A stretch of 22,005 nt of DNA from a virus. Positions 8,517 through 15,613 of the stretch are shown piece by piece. Position 1 is the stretch's first letter, and each line of letters begins with the position of its first letter. A program made the position numbers and the translations under genes. The stretch is from the IMG/VR virus record IMGVR_UViG_3300036985_003869, positions 1 to 22,005 of that record, one strand, 5' to 3'. Under the pieces are notes generated by a model. The model saw nothing but the letters and a program-made list of their open reading frames with translations. It was not told the origin of the DNA and did no database searches.

Positions 8517-8960
8517 ATGAAAACTGGAAAAGAAATTAAAACAAATAAATTTAAAAACTATAACGTAGTCTTTGGGAGTGTTAATAATAAGAATCCAAAA
8601 GCGATTTACATAACAATATCTTCATGGGTTAAACCTATAGAAGAAGAAAATATAAATTATAACCAAGTAATACGAAATTTAAATAAGAATGTGAGACAAA
8701 GTTCATTCAATCTTTTTAAAGATGATAAAGACTGTTTATTTGATGGTTATAGGACTATTGTAGATTTAGATATTAGGGAATCTGGTATTAGGTATGGTAA
8801 AAGTAGTTTTATGTGTTGTGAATTAACACTATTTCTACACACAGAAATATCGATAACTTCTGATGATATAAAAAATAAGTTAGAATTATTGACTGAAAAA
8901 ATTATAAATAATAATTTTGAAAATAATAAATTTTTTAATTTTAAGAATAAAAAAAATTAA
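8517..8960 (+). CDS. Hypothetical protein, 147 aa
   Basis: Not recognised. I start it at the ATG at 8517; an in-frame TTG at 8499 overlaps the -7 element of the proposed promoter and is unlikely to be used. The body looks like a compact alpha/beta domain: KNYNVVFGSVNN and KAIYITISSWVKP as beta strands, a helix around NQVIRNLNKNVRQ, then DLDIRESGIRYGKSSF and a Cys pair in MCCELTLFLH. The last about 20 residues are Asn/Lys/Phe-rich and probably disordered. A strong terminator follows directly, so with the promoter at 8471 this gene appears to form its own transcription unit inside the head operon. It may be regulatory or accessory rather than structural, but that is inference. Confidence 0.75.
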   Translation: MKTGKEIKTNKFKNYNVVFGSVNNKNPKAIYITISSWVKPIEEENINYNQVIRNLNKNVRQSSFNLFKDDKDCLFDGYRTIVDLDIRESGIRYGKSSFMCCELTLFLHTEISITSDDIKNKLELLTEKIINNNFENNKFFNFKNKKN

Positions 8961-8966
8961 ATATAA

Positions 8967-8995
8967 AACCCTAATCATTTGATTAGGGTTTTTTT
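8967..8995 (+). terminator. Rho-independent terminator
   Basis: A perfect 10-bp stem, AACCCTAATC (8967-8976) with GATTAGGGTT (8981-8990), a four-base loop ATTT and a run of T to 8995. It ends the transcription unit of the 147-residue gene and precedes the protease gene. Confidence 0.92.
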
Positions 8996-9006
8996 GTTTA
9001 ATTAAC

Positions 9007-9015
9007 ATATTTATA
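9007..9015 (+). promoter_or_regulatory. Candidate late promoter motif ATATTTATA
   Basis: The motif lies 15 bases before the protease ATG and just after a terminator, where a fresh promoter is needed. It is preceded by TGTTTAATTAAC, closely matching the element at 13075-13095. Inferred from recurrence. Confidence 0.45.
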
Positions 9016-9030
9016 TCTATAAACAATACT

Positions 9031-9747
9031 ATGGATAAAGATATAAAATTATTAAAAAGAGGTCAAATTGGTTATGGAGTCTTAATTGAACATGACGCTG
9101 GGTTTATTTCACCTGATGAACCTAGAAATCAACCTTTCATAAATGAAATAAAAAAAATAGATAGTGGTAATAGAATCAGCATCGTTGAACCACTTATCGT
9201 TTATGTTGTACTACAAAAATACGGTATCCTTAATCGTAATGGTAGAATATACCCAGAATCAATTCTTAAATCGCAAGATAGGTTATACCAAGAAGCAATA
9301 CGTGAACGTAGAGCAGTAGGTGAATTAGACCACCCAGAATCAAGCGTTATCGCTGGTGATAGGATTTCACATAACATTGTTGAAACGTGGTGGGAAGGTC
9401 ATACGCTTATGGGTAAAATGGAAATATTAATGACACCTGGGTTTATAAATTATGGTATAGTGTCAACAAAAGGTGATGAAGTCGCAAATTTATTAAGAAA
9501 TAGAATTAAGATTGGTGTTTCTTCTAGAGGTGTAGGTTCACTTAAAGAAGGTAAGAATGGCGAACAAATTGTTCAAGAAGATTTTGAAATAATTTGTTGG
9601 GATGTTGTTACAGCACCATCTACTCCAGATGCTTGGATAGGTCGTAGTAGGGAAGAAATGACACCTTATGTAGAAAACGTGGAAACTAAAAAACCATTAA
9701 TAAAAGAAAATTTATTAAATGATTTAGATAAATTTTTATTCGAATAA
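9031..9747 (+). CDS. Prohead maturation protease (gp21-like, peptidase S77)
   Basis: Serine protease inside the prohead that degrades scaffold and trims head proteins after (L/I)-x-E. Family motifs are visible: GELDHPES with candidate catalytic His101, GVSSRGVGSL with candidate Ser164 or Ser165, and DVVTAPSTPDAW (Asp191, Asp200). The length of 238 residues is close to T4 gp21 (about 212). The C-terminus contains PLIKE followed by NLL, an I-K-E site suitable for the autocleavage known in T4 gp21. Its position before scaffold and capsid genes is the T4 order. Expected substrates here are the capsid protein (LTE60|A) and the five proteins tagged ...LLRE downstream. The start at 9031 follows an A/T-rich leader without Shine-Dalgarno. 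Confidence 0.93.
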   Translation: MDKDIKLLKRGQIGYGVLIEHDAGFISPDEPRNQPFINEIKKIDSGNRISIVEPLIVYVVLQKYGILNRNGRIYPESILKSQDRLYQEAIRERRAVGELDHPESSVIAGDRISHNIVETWWEGHTLMGKMEILMTPGFINYGIVSTKGDEVANLLRNRIKIGVSSRGVGSLKEGKNGEQIVQEDFEIICWDVVTAPSTPDAWIGRSREEMTPYVENVETKKPLIKENLLNDLDKFLFE

Positions 9748-9798
9748 TAAAAAAATAATATTTTTTTAAATAAAAAATGTTTTTTGTTAAAAACACAC

Positions 9799-9807
9799 AT
9801 ATTTATT
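9799..9807 (+). promoter_or_regulatory. Candidate late promoter motif ATATTTATT upstream of the scaffold gene
   Basis: TTTTTTGTTAAAAACACAC then ATATTTATT, the same TGTT-A-rich-ATATTTAT arrangement as at 9007 and 13086, but 60 bases before the ATG. The resulting leader (9808-9867) holds two mutually exclusive short dyads, GAGAT/ATCTC (9815-9827) and AGATAA/TTATCT (9816-9837). Weak evidence. Confidence 0.35.
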
Positions 9808-9867
9808 AACAAATGAGATAACATCTCGTGCTTATCTAATAAAAAGAAGAAATAAAAAAAAGATAAA

Positions 9868-11118
9868 ATGGCAGAAAAAAAATCAATACTTGAAGAAGCT
9901 TTATTGGATATTAAAAACATTCAATCAGCTCTCAATGCAAACACAAAAGAAATACTTCGTAGCGTAGCTAAAGAAGAAATTGATAGTGTAGTGAAAGAGT
10001 CCTTGGAAGAAATGACTTATGAAGAAGAAGATGTTGACCCTTTAGCTGGTGAAGCTGGAGAGGAAGACGAAAACGAATTTGACGCAGAAGGTGGTATGGA
10101 AGATGTAGATTCAGAAATGGGAGGTTCAGAAATGGAATTACCAGCTATGGATGCAATGGGAATGGAAGATGAGGAATCATCTGAAGAACTTGATATGACT
10201 GGAGCAAGTGATGAAGACGTAATCGCAATTTACAAAAAAATGAGCGGTGAAGATGAAATCGAAATTGTTGGTGATGAACTTCGCTTAAACATTACAGAAC
10301 CAGGTGAATATGTTGTAAAACTAGATTCACTACAAGGTGGTACTGATTTGGCTGATGAAGAAAACTTTGATGAAGAACCTATTGAAATGGGTGATGATGA
10401 GGAAGAATCTGCTGATGTTGAGTATGACATTGAAATGGGTGATGATGAGGAAGAATCTGAAGAAGAGGAAAGTGAGTTCGGTGACGAAGAAGCTGTAGAA
10501 TCTGAAGAAGGTGATTCTGAATTTGGTGATGAGGAAGAATCTGAAGAAGAAGAAGAAATTGAAGAAAATATTGCAAATGTAAATGGTAAAGCTGGTCACC
10601 AAGGACAAAGACGTTCTGGTTCATCTCATTTAGGTTTCGGTAAAAAAAGTGTTGATGGTGAAAAACTTGATGAAACCATCAAAGCTAGACAAATCGTTTC
10701 TGAAACAGCTAAAAAATACAATACTCTACTAACTGAAGCTAAAAAATTAAAATCTGAGAATGATGAGTTTAGAACTGCTCTTAGAGAATTTAGAACTAAA
10801 TTAGTTGAAACTGTTGTTTTTAATAGTAATCTTACATATGTTGTAAGAATCTTACAAGAACATTCAACAACAAAATCTGAAAAACAAAATATTATTAAAA
10901 GATTTGATGAGGTTTCCAATCTTGTTGAATCTAAAAAACTTTACAAAACTATTGCTAATGAATTGGAAACTAGAAAACCAATCAACGAATCAGTAGAACG
11001 TAAAATTATTAAAGAAGCATCTACTAGTACTTCAAAACAATTAAATGAAAGTACAGCATATGTTGACCCATCAACAAAAAGAATCATGGATTTGATTAGC
11101 AGAGTTGAAAAAAGATAA
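9868..11118 (+). CDS. Prohead scaffold core protein (gp22-like)
   Basis: Forms the internal core on which the capsid shell assembles and is later digested by the gp21-like protease. The family is called from position (between protease and capsid genes) and character: 416 residues, extremely acidic central region (about residues 45-235, rich in Asp, Glu and Ser), helical N-terminus (ILEEALLDIKNIQSALN) and a long helical, more basic C-terminal half (about 265-400). Many L-x-E and I-x-E tripeptides suit complete digestion. T4 gp22 is about 270 residues, so this version is enlarged, mainly by the acidic repeats at 10381-10560. Sequence identity with T4 is not obvious by eye; order and composition carry the call. 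Confidence 0.85.
   Translation: MAEKKSILEEALLDIKNIQSALNANTKEILRSVAKEEIDSVVKESLEEMTYEEEDVDPLAGEAGEEDENEFDAEGGMEDVDSEMGGSEMELPAMDAMGMEDEESSEELDMTGASDEDVIAIYKKMSGEDEIEIVGDELRLNITEPGEYVVKLDSLQGGTDLADEENFDEEPIEMGDDEEESADVEYDIEMGDDEEESEEEESEFGDEEAVESEEGDSEFGDEEESEEEEEIEENIANVNGKAGHQGQRRSGSSHLGFGKKSVDGEKLDETIKARQIVSETAKKYNTLLTEAKKLKSENDEFRTALREFRTKLVETVVFNSNLTYVVRILQEHSTTKSEKQNIIKRFDEVSNLVESKKLYKTIANELETRKPINESVERKIIKEASTSTSKQLNESTAYVDPSTKRIMDLISRVEKR
10381..10459 (+). repeat. Direct repeat encoding acidic units in the scaffold protein
   Basis: A 31-base identical unit occurs at 10381-10411 and 10429-10459, encoding IEMGDDEEES twice with an 18-base spacer. Related EFGDEE units follow at 10480-10560. 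This is an in-frame tandem expansion of the acidic segment. Confidence 0.9.
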
Positions 11119-11161
11119 AAAAATAAAATAATAACCCTAACAAAAAAATAAAAAACAAATT

Positions 11162-13027
11162 ATGTCACATTTATTAACATCTGGACAAGTAGGTAACATC
11201 GGTTTAAACCACATGAAAGCTATTCGTTTGGAAACTCAAACAAAATGGGATTCATTAGGATTCCTAGACGGTCTTAGAGGACACGTAAAAGAAAACATTG
11301 CTCAATTATATGAAAACCAAGCGTCTTCTTTATTGACTGAAGCTACTACTGCAACTAACTCTGGTTCTTTTGAAACTGTAGTTTTCCCAATTGTACGTAG
11401 AGTTTTCTCTAAATTATTAGCTAACGATATCGTATCTGTACAAGCTATGAACATGCCAATCGGTAAATTGTTCTTCTTCGTTCCACAAACATCTTCTCGT
11501 GTTGATGCTGCTGGAAACGCTGGTTCTCCATATGCGAATGATGGTAGTTTAACGGCAAATCAACAATACTCTGGACACACTGGTTTAGGTGGTCTTAACA
11601 ATGGTGTTCCAGTTGGAGCTGCTTTACCATCTTGTATTAATTCTGGTGGTTGTGTTGTAACTCCATTCGTAGGTAAAAATCTTTATGATGCATTCTACAA
11701 TGATGGTTTATTTGACAACTCTAAAGGTACTCTTACTATCCAAGTTGGTGGTAACGCTGTATTTACTTTAGGTAATGATGGTGTTTATACTGTAGCTACT
11801 GGAGCAATGTCTGCTGGACCAACTGCAACTGATGGTTCATTAAGAGGTATTATCTTAGGTATTACTGGTTTCTCTAAAAACGTTATTGGTAATGGTAGAG
11901 AAAAAATGACTGGTGCTAATGGTAACAATACAGATACTGAATCTTTCTTAGCTTCATTACGTGTTGTGACTACTAATGCTATCTTGGATAGAGATGGAAA
12001 CGCTGTTATCGCTGCTGGTAAAGAAGTTCCTTTCCGTTTAGTTACTCAACAATACGGTAAAGGTATCGTTACTTCTAGTTCTAGTAATTTAACTGATGGT
12101 ACTGGTACTTGTTATGTAGAGTTAGATTTACGTCACCCTGTTGGAACAACTGCTGCTGGTGCTGTTGTAACTCCTGGTACTGCTACTTATGATGGTTATG
12201 TTGGTGCATCTGCTACAACTGTATCTGCTTTCACTTTCACTTCTGCATGGGCTGAATACGCTTCATTAGAACTTGAAACTGAAATGGGAGAAGTATCTTT
12301 CAGATTAGACGAAGTTGTTGTATCTGTTGAAGAAAGAAAATTAAGAGCTACATGGTCTCCAGAGTTAGCGCAAGACGTTAGTGCATTCCACAACATCGAT
12401 GCTGAAGCTGAATTAACTGCAATGTTATCTGAACAAGTTGCTGCTGAGATTGACCGTGAAATCCTTAGAGATATACGTAAAGCTGCTGCTTGGCAATTGA
12501 GATGGGATTACAATGGATGGAGAAAAGCTGCTACATCTGCTAACCCATATACTCAAAAAGAATGGAACCAAACTTTAATTACTAAATTAAACCAAGTTTC
12601 TGCTCAAATCCATAAATCTACTCTTAGAGGTGGTGCTAACTTTATCGTAGTTTCTTCTGAAATCTCTGCAATCTTTGATGATTTAGAATACTTCCACGTA
12701 TCTGATGCTAACCCAGAACAAGACCAATACAACATGGGTATTGAAAGAATCGGTTCTTTAAGTGGACGTTACCAAGTGTACCGTGACCCTTATGCTCCAG
12801 CTTTCTCTGTAATCATTGGGCACAAAGGTAAATCATTATTGGATACTGGTTATATCTACGCTCCTTACGTACCGTTGCAATTAACTCCAACTATGTATAA
12901 CCCATTTAACTTCGCTCCAGTGAAAGGTATTATGACTCGTTATGCTAAAAAAATTGTCAATAATAGGTTTTACGGGCATGTAATGGTTGATGGTGTACCT
13001 ACTTTCAACATTAATGAATTAAGATAA
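11162..13027 (+). CDS. Major capsid protein (gp23-like)
   Basis: Shell protein with the HK97-type fold of the T4 family. The N-terminus ends ENQASSLLTE60 followed by ATTATNSGSF, equivalent to the T4 gp23 maturation site FLTE|A at residue 65. The C-terminal core LETEMGEVSFRLDE, SPELAQDVSAFHNID and AEAELTAMLSEQVAAEIDRE matches the T4 gp23 segment containing ELAQDLRAVHG. At 621 residues it is about 100 longer than T4 gp23; the extra lies in a Gly/Thr/Ala-rich beta region (about residues 120-370). Codons are visibly less AT-biased than in neighbours (more AAC, ATC, TTC), as expected for the most abundant protein. No Shine-Dalgarno; upstream is A-rich. A strong terminator follows. Confidence 0.96.
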   Translation: MSHLLTSGQVGNIGLNHMKAIRLETQTKWDSLGFLDGLRGHVKENIAQLYENQASSLLTEATTATNSGSFETVVFPIVRRVFSKLLANDIVSVQAMNMPIGKLFFFVPQTSSRVDAAGNAGSPYANDGSLTANQQYSGHTGLGGLNNGVPVGAALPSCINSGGCVVTPFVGKNLYDAFYNDGLFDNSKGTLTIQVGGNAVFTLGNDGVYTVATGAMSAGPTATDGSLRGIILGITGFSKNVIGNGREKMTGANGNNTDTESFLASLRVVTTNAILDRDGNAVIAAGKEVPFRLVTQQYGKGIVTSSSSNLTDGTGTCYVELDLRHPVGTTAAGAVVTPGTATYDGYVGASATTVSAFTFTSAWAEYASLELETEMGEVSFRLDEVVVSVEERKLRATWSPELAQDVSAFHNIDAEAELTAMLSEQVAAEIDREILRDIRKAAAWQLRWDYNGWRKAATSANPYTQKEWNQTLITKLNQVSAQIHKSTLRGGANFIVVSSEISAIFDDLEYFHVSDANPEQDQYNMGIERIGSLSGRYQVYRDPYAPAFSVIIGHKGKSLLDTGYIYAPYVPLQLTPTMYNPFNFAPVKGIMTRYAKKIVNNRFYGHVMVDGVPTFNINELR

Positions 13028-13048
13028 TCAAATTTCTTATATAAACTT

Positions 13049-13076
13049 AAAAGACTACCGTATGGTGGTCTTTTTT
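13049..13076 (+). terminator. Rho-independent terminator after the capsid gene
   Basis: The stem AAAAGACTACC (13049-13059) pairs with GGTGGTCTTTT (13064-13074) with one G-T wobble and loop GTAT, and runs into a T tract. It ends the head operon and separates it from the tagged cargo genes. Confidence 0.92.
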
Positions 13077-13085
13077 GTTTAATAT

Positions 13086-13097
13086 GATATTTATAAT
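13086..13097 (+). promoter_or_regulatory. Candidate late promoter motif GATATTTATAAT upstream of the cargo genes
   Basis: The motif is 12 bases before the ATG at 13110, directly after the capsid terminator, and identical to the copy at 7637. It is preceded by TGTTTAATAT as at 9007. The position argues that it drives the three-gene cargo set. Confidence 0.5.
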
Positions 13098-13109
13098 AAA
13101 GAATTTTAA

Positions 13110-13706
13110 ATGAAGAATATAATAAAAAAATTATTAAGAGAGGGATTACTAGATGAAGAACGATTTGATATGAATCATTTAGATAATAAAACTATTTTAG
13201 TGTTATCTAATACTTCATTAACGTTATATAACACCCAATTTTGGGCTAGTGAGACACCAGAAGAAGGTGTTTTAGGTTTTATAGCTATTGGAAATCATAA
13301 GGGTAATTTATACGTTGAATTGGCAAGTGCTAAAAAAGGTTATGGTCCATTAATGTATGAATTAGCTATGCAATCAGTATATGATAATCCATTAATGCCA
13401 GATTATGAAGGAAATACCAACAGAAAAGCTTTAAGAATATGGGAATATTTTTATAATGGGAATAATTCTGATGTAAAGGTTATTGAATTAAAAGAAGGTG
13501 ATGATGGTTATAGGGATATGATTGGTTACAATGATGTTGATGATGATGTAAAATATTTGTTTAATTCTAGGTTTTATATGGAACCAGATGATTTATATAT
13601 GTTAGAATCAAATACTGAAGATTTCTTTGATGAAATAGGTAATTATTCTGAAAATAGTAAGTTTATAAATAAAATTGGACATGATATGTTTAATAAAATG
13701 TATTAA
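13110..13706 (+). CDS. Tagged putative internal (injected) protein 1, GNAT-like segment, 198 aa
   Basis: Begins MKNIIKKLLRE then GLLDEERF: the shared 11-residue tag ending in L-R-E, read here as a capsid targeting sequence cut by the gp21-like protease. The body includes GVLGFIAIGNHKGNLYVE, ASAKKGYGPLMYELAM and a segment with NRKALRIWEYFYN. The G-Y-G-P-L-M-Y-E-L run followed by an Asn/Trp-containing helix resembles the acetyl-CoA-binding strand-helix of GNAT folds, but the classic Q/R-x-x-G-x-G/A is not fully met, so acetyltransferase activity is uncertain. The C-terminal third is acidic (DDVDDDVKYLF and after). It is the first gene after the capsid terminator, and the next gene starts one base after its stop. 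A capsid-packed, host-acting protein is inferred from the tag. Confidence 0.82.
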   Translation: MKNIIKKLLREGLLDEERFDMNHLDNKTILVLSNTSLTLYNTQFWASETPEEGVLGFIAIGNHKGNLYVELASAKKGYGPLMYELAMQSVYDNPLMPDYEGNTNRKALRIWEYFYNGNNSDVKVIELKEGDDGYRDMIGYNDVDDDVKYLFNSRFYMEPDDLYMLESNTEDFFDEIGNYSENSKFINKIGHDMFNKMY

Positions 13707-13707
13707 A

Positions 13708-14718
13708 ATGAAAGAAGTTATAAAAAAATTACTTAGAGAAGAATTAAATATTCATGATATTGATGTAATGTTAAATTCGATTAATTCAAGTCAAAATTGT
13801 GATTGTTGTAAATATTTTGATATGAAAAGTTTGGAAAATTATAGTGGTTTAGAACACCCACTTTATTATATTATTAGTAAAAGGGAGTTACAAGAAATTG
13901 AATATTTAAAACCAAAACAATATCTTTATAAGATAGCAAATGGTTTTGGTTTATCGTATGCTGATGTATTAGGTAGTGCTTATAGTGATGAGAAAGCTGA
14001 AAAATATAGTTTAATGATGAAGAATGGTAGTAAAGCACCAATAGGTTATTATGTTGATGGTAAATCTGACCAAGAGGGTAGACATAGAGCATCATCAGCT
14101 ATGAAATTAGGTTGTAATATAATACCAGTTGTTAAAATAAATAAAGATTTATCCAATAATTTTGTGAATAATTATGTTACTAACATTAAAGATTTATCTA
14201 GAGAAGAACTTAATAAATTATTTAAAGACAAAGGATATAAGGGTATTAGTGATTTAGATTGGAGAGAATTACAAAATTATATTAAATATAGTTTATTAAA
14301 TGAAAATATTATAAATGAAAATAAATTAACTATTAACCCAAAAGTTAAAGATATATTAGATGATATCACCGATGAAAAAATTGGTGAAGAGAAATATTAT
14401 AGTTGGGAATATACTGACAATTACGATGGTAGAGCATTTGGTGATATTAAAATACTTAATAATAAAAAAGTTGCTTCAATAACTCAAATGAATAGTCAAC
14501 CAATTGGTAATTATGATGAAAATTTAAAAAGACGTGGTTTTTTAAGGAATTTAATTAAAACATTAAAAAATAATAATATTGATAGTGTGTCGATTAGGTT
14601 GCAATCTAAAGATACTAGAAAAGCATTACCTAAATTAATAGATGATGGGACATTAAAAAATCCTAGAGCGTTAACTGGTGTTTCAGTTGATTTACACCCA
14701 ACTTTATTTGATATATAA
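13708..14718 (+). CDS. Tagged putative internal protein 2, ParB-like motif, 336 aa
   Basis: Start at ATG 13708, one base after the previous stop; the upstream TTG at 13675 would add an overlapping leader and hide the tag. It begins MKEVIKKLLRE then ELNIHD. A small Cys cluster CDCC is at residues 31-34. Around residues 112-145 it reads IGYYVDGKSDQEGRHRASS...LGCNIIPVVKI, the G-R-H-R plus I-P-V pattern of ParB/sulfiredoxin-like nuclease folds. The C-terminal part (about 235-336) contains GRAFGDIKILNNKKVASI and RRGFLRNLIKTLKNNNIDSV, which looks like a separate alpha/beta, perhaps GNAT-like, domain. So this is probably a tag plus two domains. The role is unknown; a ParB-like domain in an injected protein could act on DNA or nucleotides. 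Tandem with genes on both sides. Confidence 0.8.
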   Translation: MKEVIKKLLREELNIHDIDVMLNSINSSQNCDCCKYFDMKSLENYSGLEHPLYYIISKRELQEIEYLKPKQYLYKIANGFGLSYADVLGSAYSDEKAEKYSLMMKNGSKAPIGYYVDGKSDQEGRHRASSAMKLGCNIIPVVKINKDLSNNFVNNYVTNIKDLSREELNKLFKDKGYKGISDLDWRELQNYIKYSLLNENIINENKLTINPKVKDILDDITDEKIGEEKYYSWEYTDNYDGRAFGDIKILNNKKVASITQMNSQPIGNYDENLKRRGFLRNLIKTLKNNNIDSVSIRLQSKDTRKALPKLIDDGTLKNPRALTGVSVDLHPTLFDI

Positions 14719-14720
14719 AT

Positions 14721-15242
14721 ATGAAAAATATAATAAAAAAATTACTTAGAGAAAATTTGTTAAACGAGATTAGTGATGACGTATATGAAATTATTAAAAC
14801 TCAATATCCTAACGCTAGAATTACAATGGAGCCAAGAGCATCTTTAGGTGGTGATAAAATTAATTATTCACCTATAGAACAACCTAACAAACTTATGTTT
14901 AAGCCTTTTGGTTTATGGTATGCTATAGGGACTGAATGGATTAGTTGGGTTAAAGATAATATGCCAGAGTGGGAACGAGACCACGCATTTGTTTTAGACG
15001 TTGATGAAAGTAGATTATTAAAAATTAACAATTATAGTGATTTACAATCATTTAATGAAGAATATGGTATTGAAAGTCATTATATTGATTGGGTAAAAGT
15101 TAGTGAAAAATATGGTGGTATAGAAATAGCACCATATATTTATCAAGCTAGACTTAACATGCTTTGGTATTATGGTTGGGATGTAGCATCTGGTTGTATT
15201 TGGGGGTCTGATATGGTTAATGATTCAAAATTAATACAATAA
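14721..15242 (+). CDS. Tagged putative internal protein 3, unknown fold, 173 aa
   Basis: Begins MKNIIKKLLRE then NLLNEISDD, the shared tag; its DNA is identical to two other copies over 21 bases. It starts two bases after the previous stop. The body is rich in aromatic residues and looks like an enzyme domain: KPFGLWYAIGTEWISWV, FVLDVDESRLLKI, DLQSFNEEYG, HYIDWVKVSEKYGGIEI, APYIYQARLNMLWYYGWD and VASGCIWG. A GLW(Y/F) strand early with several conserved-looking Trp, Asp and Glu late faintly resembles ADP-ribosyltransferase-like toxin folds, but I cannot assign a family. Last gene of the + strand cargo set, ending 29 bases from a convergent gene. Confidence 0.8.
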   Translation: MKNIIKKLLRENLLNEISDDVYEIIKTQYPNARITMEPRASLGGDKINYSPIEQPNKLMFKPFGLWYAIGTEWISWVKDNMPEWERDHAFVLDVDESRLLKINNYSDLQSFNEEYGIESHYIDWVKVSEKYGGIEIAPYIYQARLNMLWYYGWDVASGCIWGSDMVNDSKLIQ

Positions 15243-15265
15243 AATATATTTACTTAAATATTTTT
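15242..15265. terminator. Possible bidirectional AT-only hairpin between convergent genes
   Basis: AAATATATTT (15242-15251), loop ACTT, AAATATTTTT (15256-15265): nine of ten positions pair and T or A runs follow on both strands. The stem is pure A/T and weak; it is suggested mainly by its place between two convergent stop codons. Confidence 0.3.
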
Positions 15266-15271
15266 AATTTT

Positions 15272-15610
15272 TTATTGAAAATCGGGACCCATTTCACAAA
15301 TTGTTGATTGAATCTGATGCCAATAAGTGTTGGCTTCATCTGGAATACTATCTCCAGTCATATGAACTGTTTTAAATTCATCTGTGATTTTATTTTCTTC
15401 GTTCTTTAAATTTTCTAATGGTGCATGTATTTTTTGCATAACTTTATGTCTAGTTTCTTCACTAACATCTTTAAGTGCTGCTTCTACATAATTTAAAACT
15501 TCTCGATAAGAATTAACACTAATTTTATTACACATAGTTTGCATAGCTGAATTCATGTTTTGACCATCAATCATTTGTTCTCTTAGTAATCTTTTTATAA
15601 AACTTTTCAT
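15272..15610 (-). CDS. Tagged putative internal protein 4, small helical, 112 aa
   Basis: Begins MKSFIKRLLRE then QMIDGQNM, the shared tag on the opposite strand from the first three copies. The rest looks wholly helical and polar: NSAMQTMCNKISVNS, YREVLNYVEAALKDVS, TRHKVMQKIHAPLENLK, ending EANTYWHQIQSTICEMGPDFQ. No enzymatic motif is seen, and at about 101 residues after removal of the tag it is the size of the small T4 internal proteins. It starts three bases after the stop of the ADP-ribosyltransferase-like gene, so the two are co-transcribed. It could be a small host-inhibiting or DNA-associated internal protein; function unknown. Confidence 0.78.
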   Translation of the reverse strand: MKSFIKRLLREQMIDGQNMNSAMQTMCNKISVNSYREVLNYVEAALKDVSEETRHKVMQKIHAPLENLKNEENKITDEFKTVHMTGDSIPDEANTYWHQIQSTICEMGPDFQ

Positions 15611-15613
15611 AAT

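Noticed and set aside
9808-9867. Leader of the scaffold gene as a riboswitch or terminator
   Set aside because: Only two short competing dyads (GAGAT/ATCTC and AGATAA/TTATCT) are present, with no T tract and no recognisable riboswitch core.
10230-10919. Several minus-strand open frames under the scaffold gene
   Set aside because: Artefacts of the repetitive acidic codons on the + strand; Phe/Ser/His-rich and without start context.
13675-13707. TTG start for tagged protein 2
   Set aside because: It overlaps the previous gene and would bury the conserved MKxxIKKLLRE start, which begins exactly at ATG 13708.
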